A stretch of DNA of 64,000 nucleotides. It comes from an uncultured Eubacteriales bacterium. Its GTDB lineage: Bacteria; Bacillota; Clostridia; Oscillospirales; Acutalibacteraceae. Under the pieces are notes generated by a model. That model was not told the DNA's origin, did not search any database, and was given only the letters and a program-made list of their open reading frames with translations. Made by a program: the position numbers and the translations under genes. Of this stretch, positions 7,452 to 14,958 are shown one piece after another (position 1 is the stretch's first letter; every line of letters starts with the position of its first letter). The DNA is taken from contig CAKSIH010000002.1 in the NCBI GenBank assembly GCA_934462705.1, positions 117,807 to 181,806 on the forward strand. The letters run 5' to 3'.

Positions 7452-9857
7452 ATGAAAAATTTAACACAGGAAAGTATATTAGAAAAAATTTTTGCAAAAT
7501 TTTCACACCATTTTGGAATTACAGAGAATGAAGCGACGTATGAACATTATTACAAGGCTTTAGCTCTTATAGTAAAAGACATATTGTCTGATAAAAGAAG
7601 TGAATTTGAAAGTAGAGTAAATTTGGAAAACAAAAAACAGGTGTATTATATATGCATGGAATTTTTATTGGGACGTTCTCTTAAAAATAACTTATTTAAT
7701 TTGGGATTAGAAAACTTAGTAGAAAAAGCTTTAAAAAAAATTAATGTTGATATAAAAAAGGTATATGAGCAGGAACCTGATGCAGGGCTTGGCAACGGGG
7801 GGCTTGGAAGACTTGCAGCATGCTTTTTAGATAGTCTTGCAAGTTGCGAATATCCTGCAATTGGGTACTGCTTAAAATATGAGTATGGAATTTTCAAGCA
7901 AAAATTAATTGAAGGATGGCAAACAGAGCTTCCAGATTTTTGGTTGCCTGGTGGGTCAGTTTGGCTTGAATCGCATCCGGAAAAATCAGTAGATGTTACT
8001 TTTGATGGCAAAGTAATTGAATATTGGGACGGAGTTTATCACAATGTTAAATTTGAGAATGCAACAACAGTTACAGCAGTACCGTTTGACATATTAATTT
8101 CTGGCTATAATTCAAAAGGTGTTAGTAAATTAAGGCTTTGGTCTGCTATGTCTAAAGATTTTGATATGAAGCTTTTTAATCAAGGTGAGTATGTAAGAGC
8201 AATGGAACAAAATGCTATGGCAGAGGTTATTACTAAAGTTTTGTACCCCGAAGATAACCATCCAGAGGGAAAAAGTTTAAGGCTATCTCAGCAATATTTT
8301 TTAGTTTCAGCAACTATTCAAGATATAGTTAGGCGGCATTTAAAAAATTATAATACACTTGATAATCTTCATGAAAAGGCAGCAATACATTTGAATGATA
8401 CGCACCCTGTTTTATCAATACCGGAGCTTATGCGGGTAATGCTCGATGAATGTGGATATTCATGGGAAAAAGCCTGGGACATAGTTACAAAAACTATTTC
8501 GTATACAAATCATACAGTTATGTCTGAGGCACTTGAATGTTGGAATATAGAACTTTTACAAAGAAGGTTACCGAGGATATATCAAATAATTGAGGAAATC
8601 AACAGACGCTTTTGTGACAATATTAGACATTTAGGAATAGACAATGACAAAATATTTAAAATGGCAATTATTAAGGAGGGCCTTGTAAATATGGCAAACC
8701 TTGCAGCAGCTACTTCATATGCTGTAAATGGGGTCTCTGAACTGCATAGTGAAATTATAAAGTCACGAGTTTTTAAGGAATTTTACACAATTACTCCAGA
8801 TAAATTTAAAAATGTCACAAATGGCATTGCCTATAGACGATGGTTAAATCAAGCGAATCCGAGACTTGCAAGCTTAATTTCCGATTTAATTGGAGACGGT
8901 TATCTTCATAATGCAGAACATTTGCAGGATCTTTTAAAGTTTAAAGATGAAGAAAGCGTATTAAGAGAATTAAGTGTTATAAAGCAACGTAATAAAGTTA
9001 ATTTGTCAAATTTTATAAAGAAAAGCACTGGTATAGATGTAGACCCAGATTCAATTTACGACATGCAAATAAAAAGGCTTCATGAATATAAGCGTCAGCA
9101 TTTAAATGCTTTAAATATAGTTGCTACGTATCAGTGGCTACTTGAAAATCCTAAAGAGCCTTTTATTCCCAAAACCTATATTTTTGCAGCAAAGGCAGCG
9201 CCGGGCTATTATGCTGCCAAACAAATTATAAAGTTTATAGTGAATATGGGAAAAACAATAAATAATGATGAAAGAATAAATGATAAGTTAAAGGTTGTTT
9301 ATTTAGAAGACTATAACGTAAGTTTAGCAGAAAAGCTTATACCGGCAGCAGAGATAAGTGAGCAAATTTCGCTTGCGGGGACAGAAGCTTCAGGAACAAG
9401 CAATATGAAGTTTATGATAAACGGAGCGGTAACGCTTGGAACGCTGGATGGCGCAAATGTTGAAATACGAAGATGCGTGGGACCTGAAAATATTATAATT
9501 TTTGGGATGAACGAAGATGAAGTAAAAAGCTTAAGAAAAGCTAACTATAATCCAAGGATATATTACGATAACAGTATGATAAAAAAGGCACTAGATCGAA
9601 TTTCAGAGGGATTTTATAATACAAGGTTTGATGATATTGTGAGCTTTTTAACAGATAAGGATCCATATATGGTTTTAGCAGATTTCGCAGATTACCATGA
9701 AGCTCAAAACACTGCCTCGAATAAGTATAGTAAAAGGCTTCTTTGGAGTAAAATTTCACTTATAAATATTGCAAATTCGGGTTTATTTTCAGCAGATAGA
9801 GCAGTTAAAGAGTATGCCAATAAAATATGGAATCTAGAATCCTTAAAAGAGGAGTGA
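7452..9857 (+). CDS. glgP: Glycogen/starch phosphorylase (GT35)
   Basis: The enzyme releases glucose-1-phosphate from alpha-1,4-glucan ends, using pyridoxal phosphate. The 801-residue protein shows YYICMEFLLGRSL near residue 60, the glycine-rich EPDAGLGNGGLGRLAACFLDS-type segment near 110, and the PLP site EASGTSNMKFMINGA near residues 643-657 with the cofactor lysine after NM. The segment TLGTDGANVEI-like follows. The open frame extends 40 codons upstream to 7332, but those codons are unlike any phosphorylase and contain the ribosome site, so I start at 7452. It is followed after 6 bases by a GH13 glucanase, forming a glycogen-breakdown operon whose product feeds phosphoglucomutase (3484-5202). 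Confidence 0.95.
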   Translation: MKNLTQESILEKIFAKFSHHFGITENEATYEHYYKALALIVKDILSDKRSEFESRVNLENKKQVYYICMEFLLGRSLKNNLFNLGLENLVEKALKKINVDIKKVYEQEPDAGLGNGGLGRLAACFLDSLASCEYPAIGYCLKYEYGIFKQKLIEGWQTELPDFWLPGGSVWLESHPEKSVDVTFDGKVIEYWDGVYHNVKFENATTVTAVPFDILISGYNSKGVSKLRLWSAMSKDFDMKLFNQGEYVRAMEQNAMAEVITKVLYPEDNHPEGKSLRLSQQYFLVSATIQDIVRRHLKNYNTLDNLHEKAAIHLNDTHPVLSIPELMRVMLDECGYSWEKAWDIVTKTISYTNHTVMSEALECWNIELLQRRLPRIYQIIEEINRRFCDNIRHLGIDNDKIFKMAIIKEGLVNMANLAAATSYAVNGVSELHSEIIKSRVFKEFYTITPDKFKNVTNGIAYRRWLNQANPRLASLISDLIGDGYLHNAEHLQDLLKFKDEESVLRELSVIKQRNKVNLSNFIKKSTGIDVDPDSIYDMQIKRLHEYKRQHLNALNIVATYQWLLENPKEPFIPKTYIFAAKAAPGYYAAKQIIKFIVNMGKTINNDERINDKLKVVYLEDYNVSLAEKLIPAAEISEQISLAGTEASGTSNMKFMINGAVTLGTLDGANVEIRRCVGPENIIIFGMNEDEVKSLRKANYNPRIYYDNSMIKKALDRISEGFYNTRFDDIVSFLTDKDPYMVLADFADYHEAQNTASNKYSKRLLWSKISLINIANSGLFSADRAVKEYANKIWNLESLKEE

Positions 9858-9863
9858 TTTTAT

Positions 9864-11717
9864 ATAAAAGAAATATTTAATGCATTTGACAGCTTTTACA
9901 AAAAACCGCTGGGTGCTATAAAAGAGGGAACATCCATACATTTTAAAATACAGCTAAATAAGAATTTGGGTTGCAGATATGCATATTTAGTAATACTAGA
10001 TGATGATACGAAAGAGTGCAATAGGAATGGAATGTTTTGGTGTGGTGACATGGAGGAGAGTCAAGAATGTTGGGAATGTGACTATAAACCTTTGCATAAA
10101 GGGGTTTTTTGGTATCATTTTGAACTGGTTACGGATTGTGGCAAAAAAATAATTTCAAAAGGGAGCTGCTTAAAAGGTTTTTTAACAGAGGAACAGGTAA
10201 ATTTTAAATCGTGGCAGATAACCGTATATGATAAAAATTTTGATGAAGGAAGTTTTTTAGAGGGGGGAATAATGTATCAAATTTTCCCAGATAGATTTTT
10301 CTGCTCGGGTAAAAAGAAAAATGGTGTTCCAAAAGATAGAATTATTCATGAAAAATGGGGAGAGGACCCCGTTTATAACTATGGCAAAATAGGTACAAAA
10401 GTAAATTTTGATTACTTTGGTGGAGACCTTCTTGGGATAGCAGAAAAAATAAGCTACTTAGCTAGCTTAGGTGTAACATGTATTTATTTAAATCCAATAT
10501 TTGAAGCTCATTCTAATCACAGGTATAATACTGCAGATTACAGAAAAATTGACCCGCTTTTAGGTGATGAAAGTGACTTTGTTTATCTGTGCAAAAAAGC
10601 GAGGGAAAATGGTATAAATATTATTTTAGATGGCGTGTTTAGCCATACAGGCAGTGACAGTGTGTATTTTAATAAGGAAAAACGATATGAATCTGTTGGG
10701 GCCTATGAAAGTATAGATTCGAGATATTTTAGTTGGTATAATTTTAAAAAGTGGCCGAATGAATATGACTCGTGGTGGGGGTTTGAAAGTTTACCCGAGG
10801 TAAATGAGTTAGATAAAAGTTATTGCGATTTTATATGTGGCAGAGACGGAGTAATAGAAAAATGGTTAAAATTGGGGGCTTCAGGTTACCGGCTGGATGT
10901 GGCGGACGAATTACCGGATGAATTTATAGGCAGTGTAAAACTTGCATCAAACAAAACTAAACAAAACTCAATTATAATAGGTGAAGTGTGGGAGGACGCG
11001 ACTAATAAGATAAGTTACTCTAAGAGGAGAAAATATTTGTTAGGTGGTAAGCTTGACAGTGTTATGAATTACCCCTTTAGGAAGAGTATAATTGACTTTA
11101 TTAGTGGAGTGGATGCAGAATTTGTAATGGATTCCATAATGAATATAGTTGAAAATTACCCTAAACCTGTGCTTAATATTTTAATGAATTCTTTAGGGAC
11201 ACACGATACAGAACGGATATTGACGGTTATATGTGGAAACGATAAACGGAAGTATTTTTCTGAATTGAACTTAGTAGAAAAGGAAAAAGCTTTTAAAATG
11301 TTGCAAATAGCTGTAGCCATGCAGTATACTTTACCCGGTGTTCCATGTATATATTATGGAGATGAAGCGGGGCTTTTAGGTGAAAAGGACCCTTTTTGTA
11401 GAAGGTGTTTTCCTTGGGATAATATTTCGGAGGATATTTTTAATTTTTATGTAATTGTAGGAAAACTTAGGAAAGACTATAGTTGTTTAAAGGATGGAGA
11501 TTTTATTCCTCTTTGCTGTGACGATAAGGTTATTAGTTACATTAGAAAAAACAATACTGATAGTATAATGTGCTCATTTAATATGTGTAATCATACGGTT
11601 TCAATTGAATTGCCGGATTCTAGTAAAACTTATTGCAAACTTATAGGGGGGGCAACTATTAATACAAATACAATTAATTTACACCCATATAGTTTTATGA
11701 TAATGTCAATTCAGTAA
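9864..11717 (+). CDS. GH13 alpha-glucanase (neopullulanase/maltodextrin glucosidase type), probable AUA start
   Basis: This is a 617-residue cytosolic alpha-amylase superfamily enzyme that probably trims maltodextrins or branch points from glycogen. After an N-terminal beta-sandwich domain, the four GH13 regions follow: DGVFSHTG near residue 256, GYRLDVADEL near 340 (Asp nucleophile), GEVWED near 371 (Glu acid/base) and GTHDTER near 443. No signal peptide is present. The frame has no ATG, GTG or TTG between the glgP stop and a TTG at 9966, but codons 9864-9965 encode KEIFNAFDSFYKKPLGAIKE, a typical N-terminus for clostridial members. GGAG at 9851-9854 lies nine bases before an ATA codon at 9864, which I take as the start. 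Either a true AUA start, a mutation, or a sequence error explains this. Confidence 0.85.
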   Translation: MKEIFNAFDSFYKKPLGAIKEGTSIHFKIQLNKNLGCRYAYLVILDDDTKECNRNGMFWCGDMEESQECWECDYKPLHKGVFWYHFELVTDCGKKIISKGSCLKGFLTEEQVNFKSWQITVYDKNFDEGSFLEGGIMYQIFPDRFFCSGKKKNGVPKDRIIHEKWGEDPVYNYGKIGTKVNFDYFGGDLLGIAEKISYLASLGVTCIYLNPIFEAHSNHRYNTADYRKIDPLLGDESDFVYLCKKARENGINIILDGVFSHTGSDSVYFNKEKRYESVGAYESIDSRYFSWYNFKKWPNEYDSWWGFESLPEVNELDKSYCDFICGRDGVIEKWLKLGASGYRLDVADELPDEFIGSVKLASNKTKQNSIIIGEVWEDATNKISYSKRRKYLLGGKLDSVMNYPFRKSIIDFISGVDAEFVMDSIMNIVENYPKPVLNILMNSLGTHDTERILTVICGNDKRKYFSELNLVEKEKAFKMLQIAVAMQYTLPGVPCIYYGDEAGLLGEKDPFCRRCFPWDNISEDIFNFYVIVGKLRKDYSCLKDGDFIPLCCDDKVISYIRKNNTDSIMCSFNMCNHTVSIELPDSSKTYCKLIGGATINTNTINLHPYSFMIMSIQ

Positions 11718-11821
11718 AGGTACTTCTAATCTATGCGAAAATTTTATCTAATATTGCCTTTTTATAAGCACTTGTTTTTTAAAAATTTATAGATTAAAAG
11801 TATGGATTTTTTAGTTGAAAT

Positions 11822-11850
11822 TTGATTTTCTTTTAAATGTATTGTATAAT
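11822..11850 (+). promoter_or_regulatory. Sigma-A type promoter of the LCP gene
   Basis: TTGATT (11822-11827) and TATAAT (11845-11850) are separated by 17 bases, 31 bases upstream of the ATG at 11882. Confidence 0.6.
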
Positions 11851-11881
11851 AAAAGTATAAACTTTTAAGGGGAAGTATTAA

Positions 11882-13012
11882 ATGGCATCGAGAAGTCAAA
11901 ATAATGATTATGGGGACAGATATATATATAGCAACAGCGGTAATACAAATGGGAAAAATCAAAAGCCTAAGCCTTCGAAAACAGTGAAAAAAGCTAAAAA
12001 GATAAGGATAGTATGCGTTATTGGAATTTTAATTTCGCTTTTGGTTGGGATAGTCGGGGTTAGTTTTATAATGGCGTATAATAAGCTTGATTCAATTAAT
12101 TTTGTTGAAGGAAATGAGGACTGTGCAGACATAGTTGGAGATGAATATTTCGGCAATCTCCTACAAGACCCAATGGTTCTTAATGTTGCTCTTTTTGGTG
12201 TAGATAAAAGGGATGATAGTGAAGGTCGCTGCAGGAGCGATACAACACTATTATTAACACTTGACAATCGAAATAAGAAGATAAAGCTTACTTCTATTAT
12301 GAGGGATGTTTGGGTAGAGATACCAGGGTATAAGAGCAATAGAATAAATACTGCAATTAGTTTAGGTGGAGAAAAATTGGCCATTCAAACGATACAGAAG
12401 GTATTTGGAATAAAGGTTGATAGGTATTGCACTGTGGATTTTGAAAGTTTCAAAGAAATTATTGATATAATTGGCGGAATAGATATAGATATGACAAAGG
12501 AGGAAGCTCATCATGCAAATAGATTGGCAGTAGAGCTAAATGCTCTTCTTGTGCAAATGAAAAAAACGCCATATGAAATTAAGCCTATAGAAGAGTATAC
12601 TGGAGTTCATCATTTAGATGGAGTTCAAGCCTTACATTATTCAAGGAGTAGGAAAGTTAAGACTGCTGAAGGCGTTAGTGATGATTATGCGAGAACTTTA
12701 AGACAAAGAAAGGTTATATCGGCTGCTATAGGGAAGCTTAAAAGCTGCAGTTTATCTCAAATATTAAAAATTGTGGAAAAAGCGGGGCCATATATTAGTA
12801 CTAATTTAAAAAGAGATGAAATTGTGACACTTGGAAAGAACTCGTTAAAATATATGAATTATGCTATAGAGGAGTACAGAATACCGGAAGATTCAAATGT
12901 AAAAAATGAAAACATAAATGGAGCTGCAGTTCTTACGATTCCAGATATGAAAAAAGCTAGATATAACTTGGCTAAATTTTTATATGAAGATTCCATAAAG
13001 GAACAAAACTGA
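11882..13012 (+). CDS. LytR-CpsA-Psr (LCP) family cell-wall glycopolymer transferase
   Basis: LCP enzymes transfer undecaprenyl-linked glycopolymers (teichoic acids, capsule, rhamnans) to peptidoglycan outside the membrane. The 376-residue protein has a basic cytosolic N-terminus, one membrane segment (IVCVIGILISLLVGIVGVSF, near residues 42-61), then the LCP domain: NVALFGVDKRD near residue 99, RSDTTLLLTLD near 118, SIMRDVWVEIPG near 139 and RINTA near 155. Arg-rich motifs HYSRSRK and RTLRQRKV follow near 255 and 270. It is a single gene with its own promoter. The rhamnose polysaccharide operon at 25.5-32.8 kb could supply its substrate (inference). Confidence 0.9.
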   Translation: MASRSQNNDYGDRYIYSNSGNTNGKNQKPKPSKTVKKAKKIRIVCVIGILISLLVGIVGVSFIMAYNKLDSINFVEGNEDCADIVGDEYFGNLLQDPMVLNVALFGVDKRDDSEGRCRSDTTLLLTLDNRNKKIKLTSIMRDVWVEIPGYKSNRINTAISLGGEKLAIQTIQKVFGIKVDRYCTVDFESFKEIIDIIGGIDIDMTKEEAHHANRLAVELNALLVQMKKTPYEIKPIEEYTGVHHLDGVQALHYSRSRKVKTAEGVSDDYARTLRQRKVISAAIGKLKSCSLSQILKIVEKAGPYISTNLKRDEIVTLGKNSLKYMNYAIEEYRIPEDSNVKNENINGAAVLTIPDMKKARYNLAKFLYEDSIKEQN

Positions 13013-13035
13013 ATTAATTAAGGATAACATTAGTA

Positions 13036-13066
13036 AGCATTCTCGATAAAAAGAGGGTGCTTTTTA
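13036..13066 (+). terminator. Intrinsic terminator after the LCP gene
   Basis: A 9-bp stem with two G-U pairs (13036-13044 with 13053-13061) is followed by a T-rich tract. Confidence 0.6.
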
Positions 13067-13120
13067 TTATATAAAGCTTTTTATTGGGAAGAATGATATT
13101 ATTAAAATCATTAAAAACAC

Positions 13121-13149
13121 TTGACATGTTAAAAACATTTGTGTATAAT
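13121..13149 (+). promoter_or_regulatory. Perfect-consensus promoter of the Nif11-leader peptide cluster
   Basis: TTGACA (13121-13126), a 17-base spacer and TATAAT (13144-13149) match the sigma-A consensus exactly. The spacer contains the inverted repeat ATGTT-AAA-AACAT (13126-13138), a possible operator. The ribosome site GAGGGAGAG and the first peptide start (13185) follow. Confidence 0.75.
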
Positions 13150-13184
13150 ATATATAAATATTTGTGAGGGAGAGATGATCAATT

Positions 13185-13457
13185 ATGACATTACAGGAAT
13201 TTATAAGTAGAAAACCAGAGTTTGTTGAAAAAGCCTCAAGGGTAACCTCGAAGGAGGATTTTGTAAAGCTAGCAGAGAGGGAAAAAATTAAGTTTGGTTC
13301 AGGGTGCCTTGATAAAGTGTATGCATTCATTTGTGGTGGAAAAAAGGAAGATGGAGAGATTTCTGAAGATGCTCTTGAAGTGGTTTCAGGAGGAGTTGGC
13401 AATTTAGGTGTTACATCGGTTGATTTAGGAGAAGGTGAAAGTTATTTAATAACTTAG
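13185..13457 (+). CDS. Nif11-like leader peptide protein 1 (double-glycine precursor)
   Basis: This is the first of five tandem small genes, 90 residues long. Residues 1-70 form a Nif11-like leader: TLQEFISRKPEFVEKA helix, TSKEDFVKLA second helix, and the terminal ALEVVSGG cleavage-type motif. The predicted C-terminal product after Gly-70 is only 20 residues, acidic and Gly-rich, ending YLIT, without Cys. Leaders of this class are normally recognised by a modifying enzyme and cut by a C39 peptidase domain of an ABC exporter; neither gene is in the window. The promoter just upstream makes this the operon's first gene. Product fate is unknown. Confidence 0.8.
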   Translation: MTLQEFISRKPEFVEKASRVTSKEDFVKLAEREKIKFGSGCLDKVYAFICGGKKEDGEISEDALEVVSGGVGNLGVTSVDLGEGESYLIT

Positions 13458-13522
13458 TTTTAATGTTATTAAATTTTAATGAAAGTTAAGGTTTTTTGAT
13501 AGGTTAGTATGGAGGCGATTTT

Positions 13523-13726
13523 ATGAATAAGGAAAAATCTTTAAATGGTACAAATGAAATTTCAGATGACTTTTTGGATTCCGTTTCGGGAGGCAAATGT
13601 GTTTTAGAAAGGATTTCAAGGGAAGATGCAGCTATAATTTTAGAAGCTCAAAAGAAAACTGAGGATAAGAGCCTGATGGTTGTTGTGGGCACTAATGGAT
13701 TATTTTATAAAGTAAAGGATGTTTAA
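13523..13726 (+). CDS. Double-glycine small protein 2 with shortened leader
   Basis: This 67-residue protein is the second of the tandem set. Its leader is only 24 residues: the Nif11 helices are absent, leaving NEISDDFLDSVSGG, which still matches the last part of the other leaders. The C-terminal part (43 residues) begins KCVLERISREDAA and contains one Cys. The segment ISREDAAIIL, followed by a hydrophobic stretch and GLFYKV, parallels TEDEANAAL...WYRV of protein 3 and EEDEAMDII...VYVNV of protein 5, suggesting a shared small fold. A GGAGGCGA site precedes the ATG. It lies 65 bases after gene 1 and 15 bases before gene 3. Confidence 0.75.
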   Translation: MNKEKSLNGTNEISDDFLDSVSGGKCVLERISREDAAIILEAQKKTEDKSLMVVVGTNGLFYKVKDV

Positions 13727-13741
13727 AGGGGAGGGACTAAT

Positions 13742-14110
13742 ATGGATTTGGATTGGATTAATGGTCAGGATGTTGAATTAGAGGAAGAGGCAAGAAAATG
13801 TAATACAAAAGAAGAATTAAGAGCTTTGGCAAAGAAAAAGGGAATAAAGTTAACAGAAGATGAGTTAGACAAAATATTTTATTTTTTACATCAACAGGGG
13901 TTAAGCGAAGATGAATTAGATTTAGTTGCTGGAGGAAGCCAAAAAATGCAAAGAAAAAAAACAATAAAGATAGAAAATAAATATTCACCATCTCAGATTA
14001 CAGCTGACGATATTGAACCTTTAACAGAGGATGAGGCCAATGCTGCACTCGTAAGTGGTGAGGAGCTCTTTTTGGATCCAAATAGCAATCAGTGGTATCG
14101 AGTATTTTAG
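13742..14110 (+). CDS. Nif11-like leader peptide protein 3 (double-glycine precursor)
   Basis: The protein has 122 residues. The leader (1-65) has a EARKCNTKEELRALAKKKG helix-turn segment shared with proteins 4 and 5, then LSEDELDLVAGG. The 57-residue C-terminal part starts SQKMQRKK (basic) and turns acidic: EPLTEDEANAALVSGEELFL, ending NQWYRVF. It contains no Cys, which argues against lanthionine or disulfide cores. GGGGAGGG precedes the start, 15 bases after gene 2. The similarity of the C-terminal part to that of protein 5 is stronger evidence for a folded domain than for a short modified core. Confidence 0.8.
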   Translation: MDLDWINGQDVELEEEARKCNTKEELRALAKKKGIKLTEDELDKIFYFLHQQGLSEDELDLVAGGSQKMQRKKTIKIENKYSPSQITADDIEPLTEDEANAALVSGEELFLDPNSNQWYRVF

Positions 14111-14123
14111 GAGGCATGCAGAT

Positions 14124-14531
14124 ATGGAATTTAAAGAGTTTATAAAGAAAAATCCACATTTTTTAAGTGAACTAAAAAAATGTGATACTAAGGACCAGAT
14201 GGAGAGGTTGCTAAAGGAAAATCATTTGGATATATCAACCAAAGAGTTGAACGAATTTTTAAATGGGACAAGAAATGACCTTTTGGATGGTGAGGCCCTT
14301 GAGAACGTGTCTGGTGGGGCTGTAAAGGGTACGGCAAAACAGACATGGGCTGAAATAAATGCTAAAAATATATCAGAAAAAAAGGTACTGACAATTGGTG
14401 AATTTTGTTCTACCTATGGAATTGATTTAACTTCTGAGAAAGGAAAACAGGTATGGGCTTATTTGATGGGTACTCAAAAAAGTCCGGGCCCTGCAGCAGC
14501 ATATGGAGGAGAAGGTTTTTGGGTCAAGTAA
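14124..14531 (+). CDS. Nif11-like leader peptide protein 4 (double-glycine precursor)
   Basis: The protein has 135 residues. The open frame extends upstream to 14055 inside gene 3, but AGGAGG at 14109-14114 fixes the start at the ATG at 14124. The leader (1-65) begins MEFKEFIKKNPHFLSELKK, has KCDTKDQMERLLKENHL, and ends GEALENVSGG. The C-terminal part is 70 residues, starting AVKGTAKQTWAEINAK; its middle contains one Cys (EFCSTYGIDL), and it ends with a Gly-rich, aromatic tail (AAAYGGEGFWVK). It differs from the other C-terminal parts, consistent with a conserved leader attached to diversified cargo. Thirteen bases separate it from gene 3. Confidence 0.8.
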   Translation: MEFKEFIKKNPHFLSELKKCDTKDQMERLLKENHLDISTKELNEFLNGTRNDLLDGEALENVSGGAVKGTAKQTWAEINAKNISEKKVLTIGEFCSTYGIDLTSEKGKQVWAYLMGTQKSPGPAAAYGGEGFWVK

Positions 14532-14558
14532 ATTTTTATATTAGTGAGGTGAAAATTT

Positions 14559-14912
14559 ATGTTAGATGATTTTATAACAAAAAATCCAGGGATAATGAAA
14601 AAGGCGAGAAAATGTAAAAATAAAGAAGAGTTAACCAGTTTACTTAAAGACCATAATCTTAGCGTGGAGGATAAAGTAATAGAGAAACTATATGATTATT
14701 TGAATAAAACGGAGCTGGATGAAAATGCCCTTGACTCGGTAGCCGGGGGCGGAACATTCGTAGACAATCTTGCTGATTGTGAAGAGGATGAGGCTATGGA
14801 CATAATTAAAAACGGTGGCCGGGCATACTACATTCAACCAGGACAAGTTTATGTAAATGTGAGTGCAGTGGATTGGGATATAATTAAGGCAATAATGAAT
14901 AGTAGAGATTAA
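14559..14912 (+). CDS. Nif11-like leader peptide protein 5 (double-glycine precursor)
   Basis: The last gene of the set encodes 117 residues. The leader (1-64) reads MLDDFITKNPGIMKKARKC, then NKEELTSLLKDHNL, and ends ENALDSVAGG. The 53-residue C-terminal part starts GTFVDNLADCEEDEAMDII and continues NGGRAYYIQPGQVYVNV, sharing the acidic EDEA helix and the aromatic strand pattern of protein 3. It has one Cys. GAGGTG precedes the ATG. The cluster ends at a strong terminator at 14927-14958. No enzyme or transporter follows; the next gene is a convergent flippase. Confidence 0.8.
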   Translation: MLDDFITKNPGIMKKARKCKNKEELTSLLKDHNLSVEDKVIEKLYDYLNKTELDENALDSVAGGGTFVDNLADCEEDEAMDIIKNGGRAYYIQPGQVYVNVSAVDWDIIKAIMNSRD

Positions 14913-14926
14913 TTATGTAGGCCTGA

Positions 14927-14958
14927 AGAAATCAGTACATTAAGTTGTACTGGTTTCT
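14927..14958. terminator. Bidirectional terminator between peptide cluster and flippase
   Basis: A 13-bp stem with one G-U pair (14927-14939 with 14946-14958) carries T-rich sequence on the right and A-rich on the left. Its right arm overlaps the last codons of the convergent flippase gene. Confidence 0.75.

Noticed and set aside
9966..11717. GH13 gene starting at TTG 9966
   Set aside because: It would remove 34 residues that fit the family N-terminus, and no ribosome site lies before 9966; GGAG at 9851 points to 9864.
13126..13138. Firm operator site in the peptide promoter
   Set aside because: The 5-bp inverted repeat is short and could arise by chance in AT-rich DNA; kept only as a remark.
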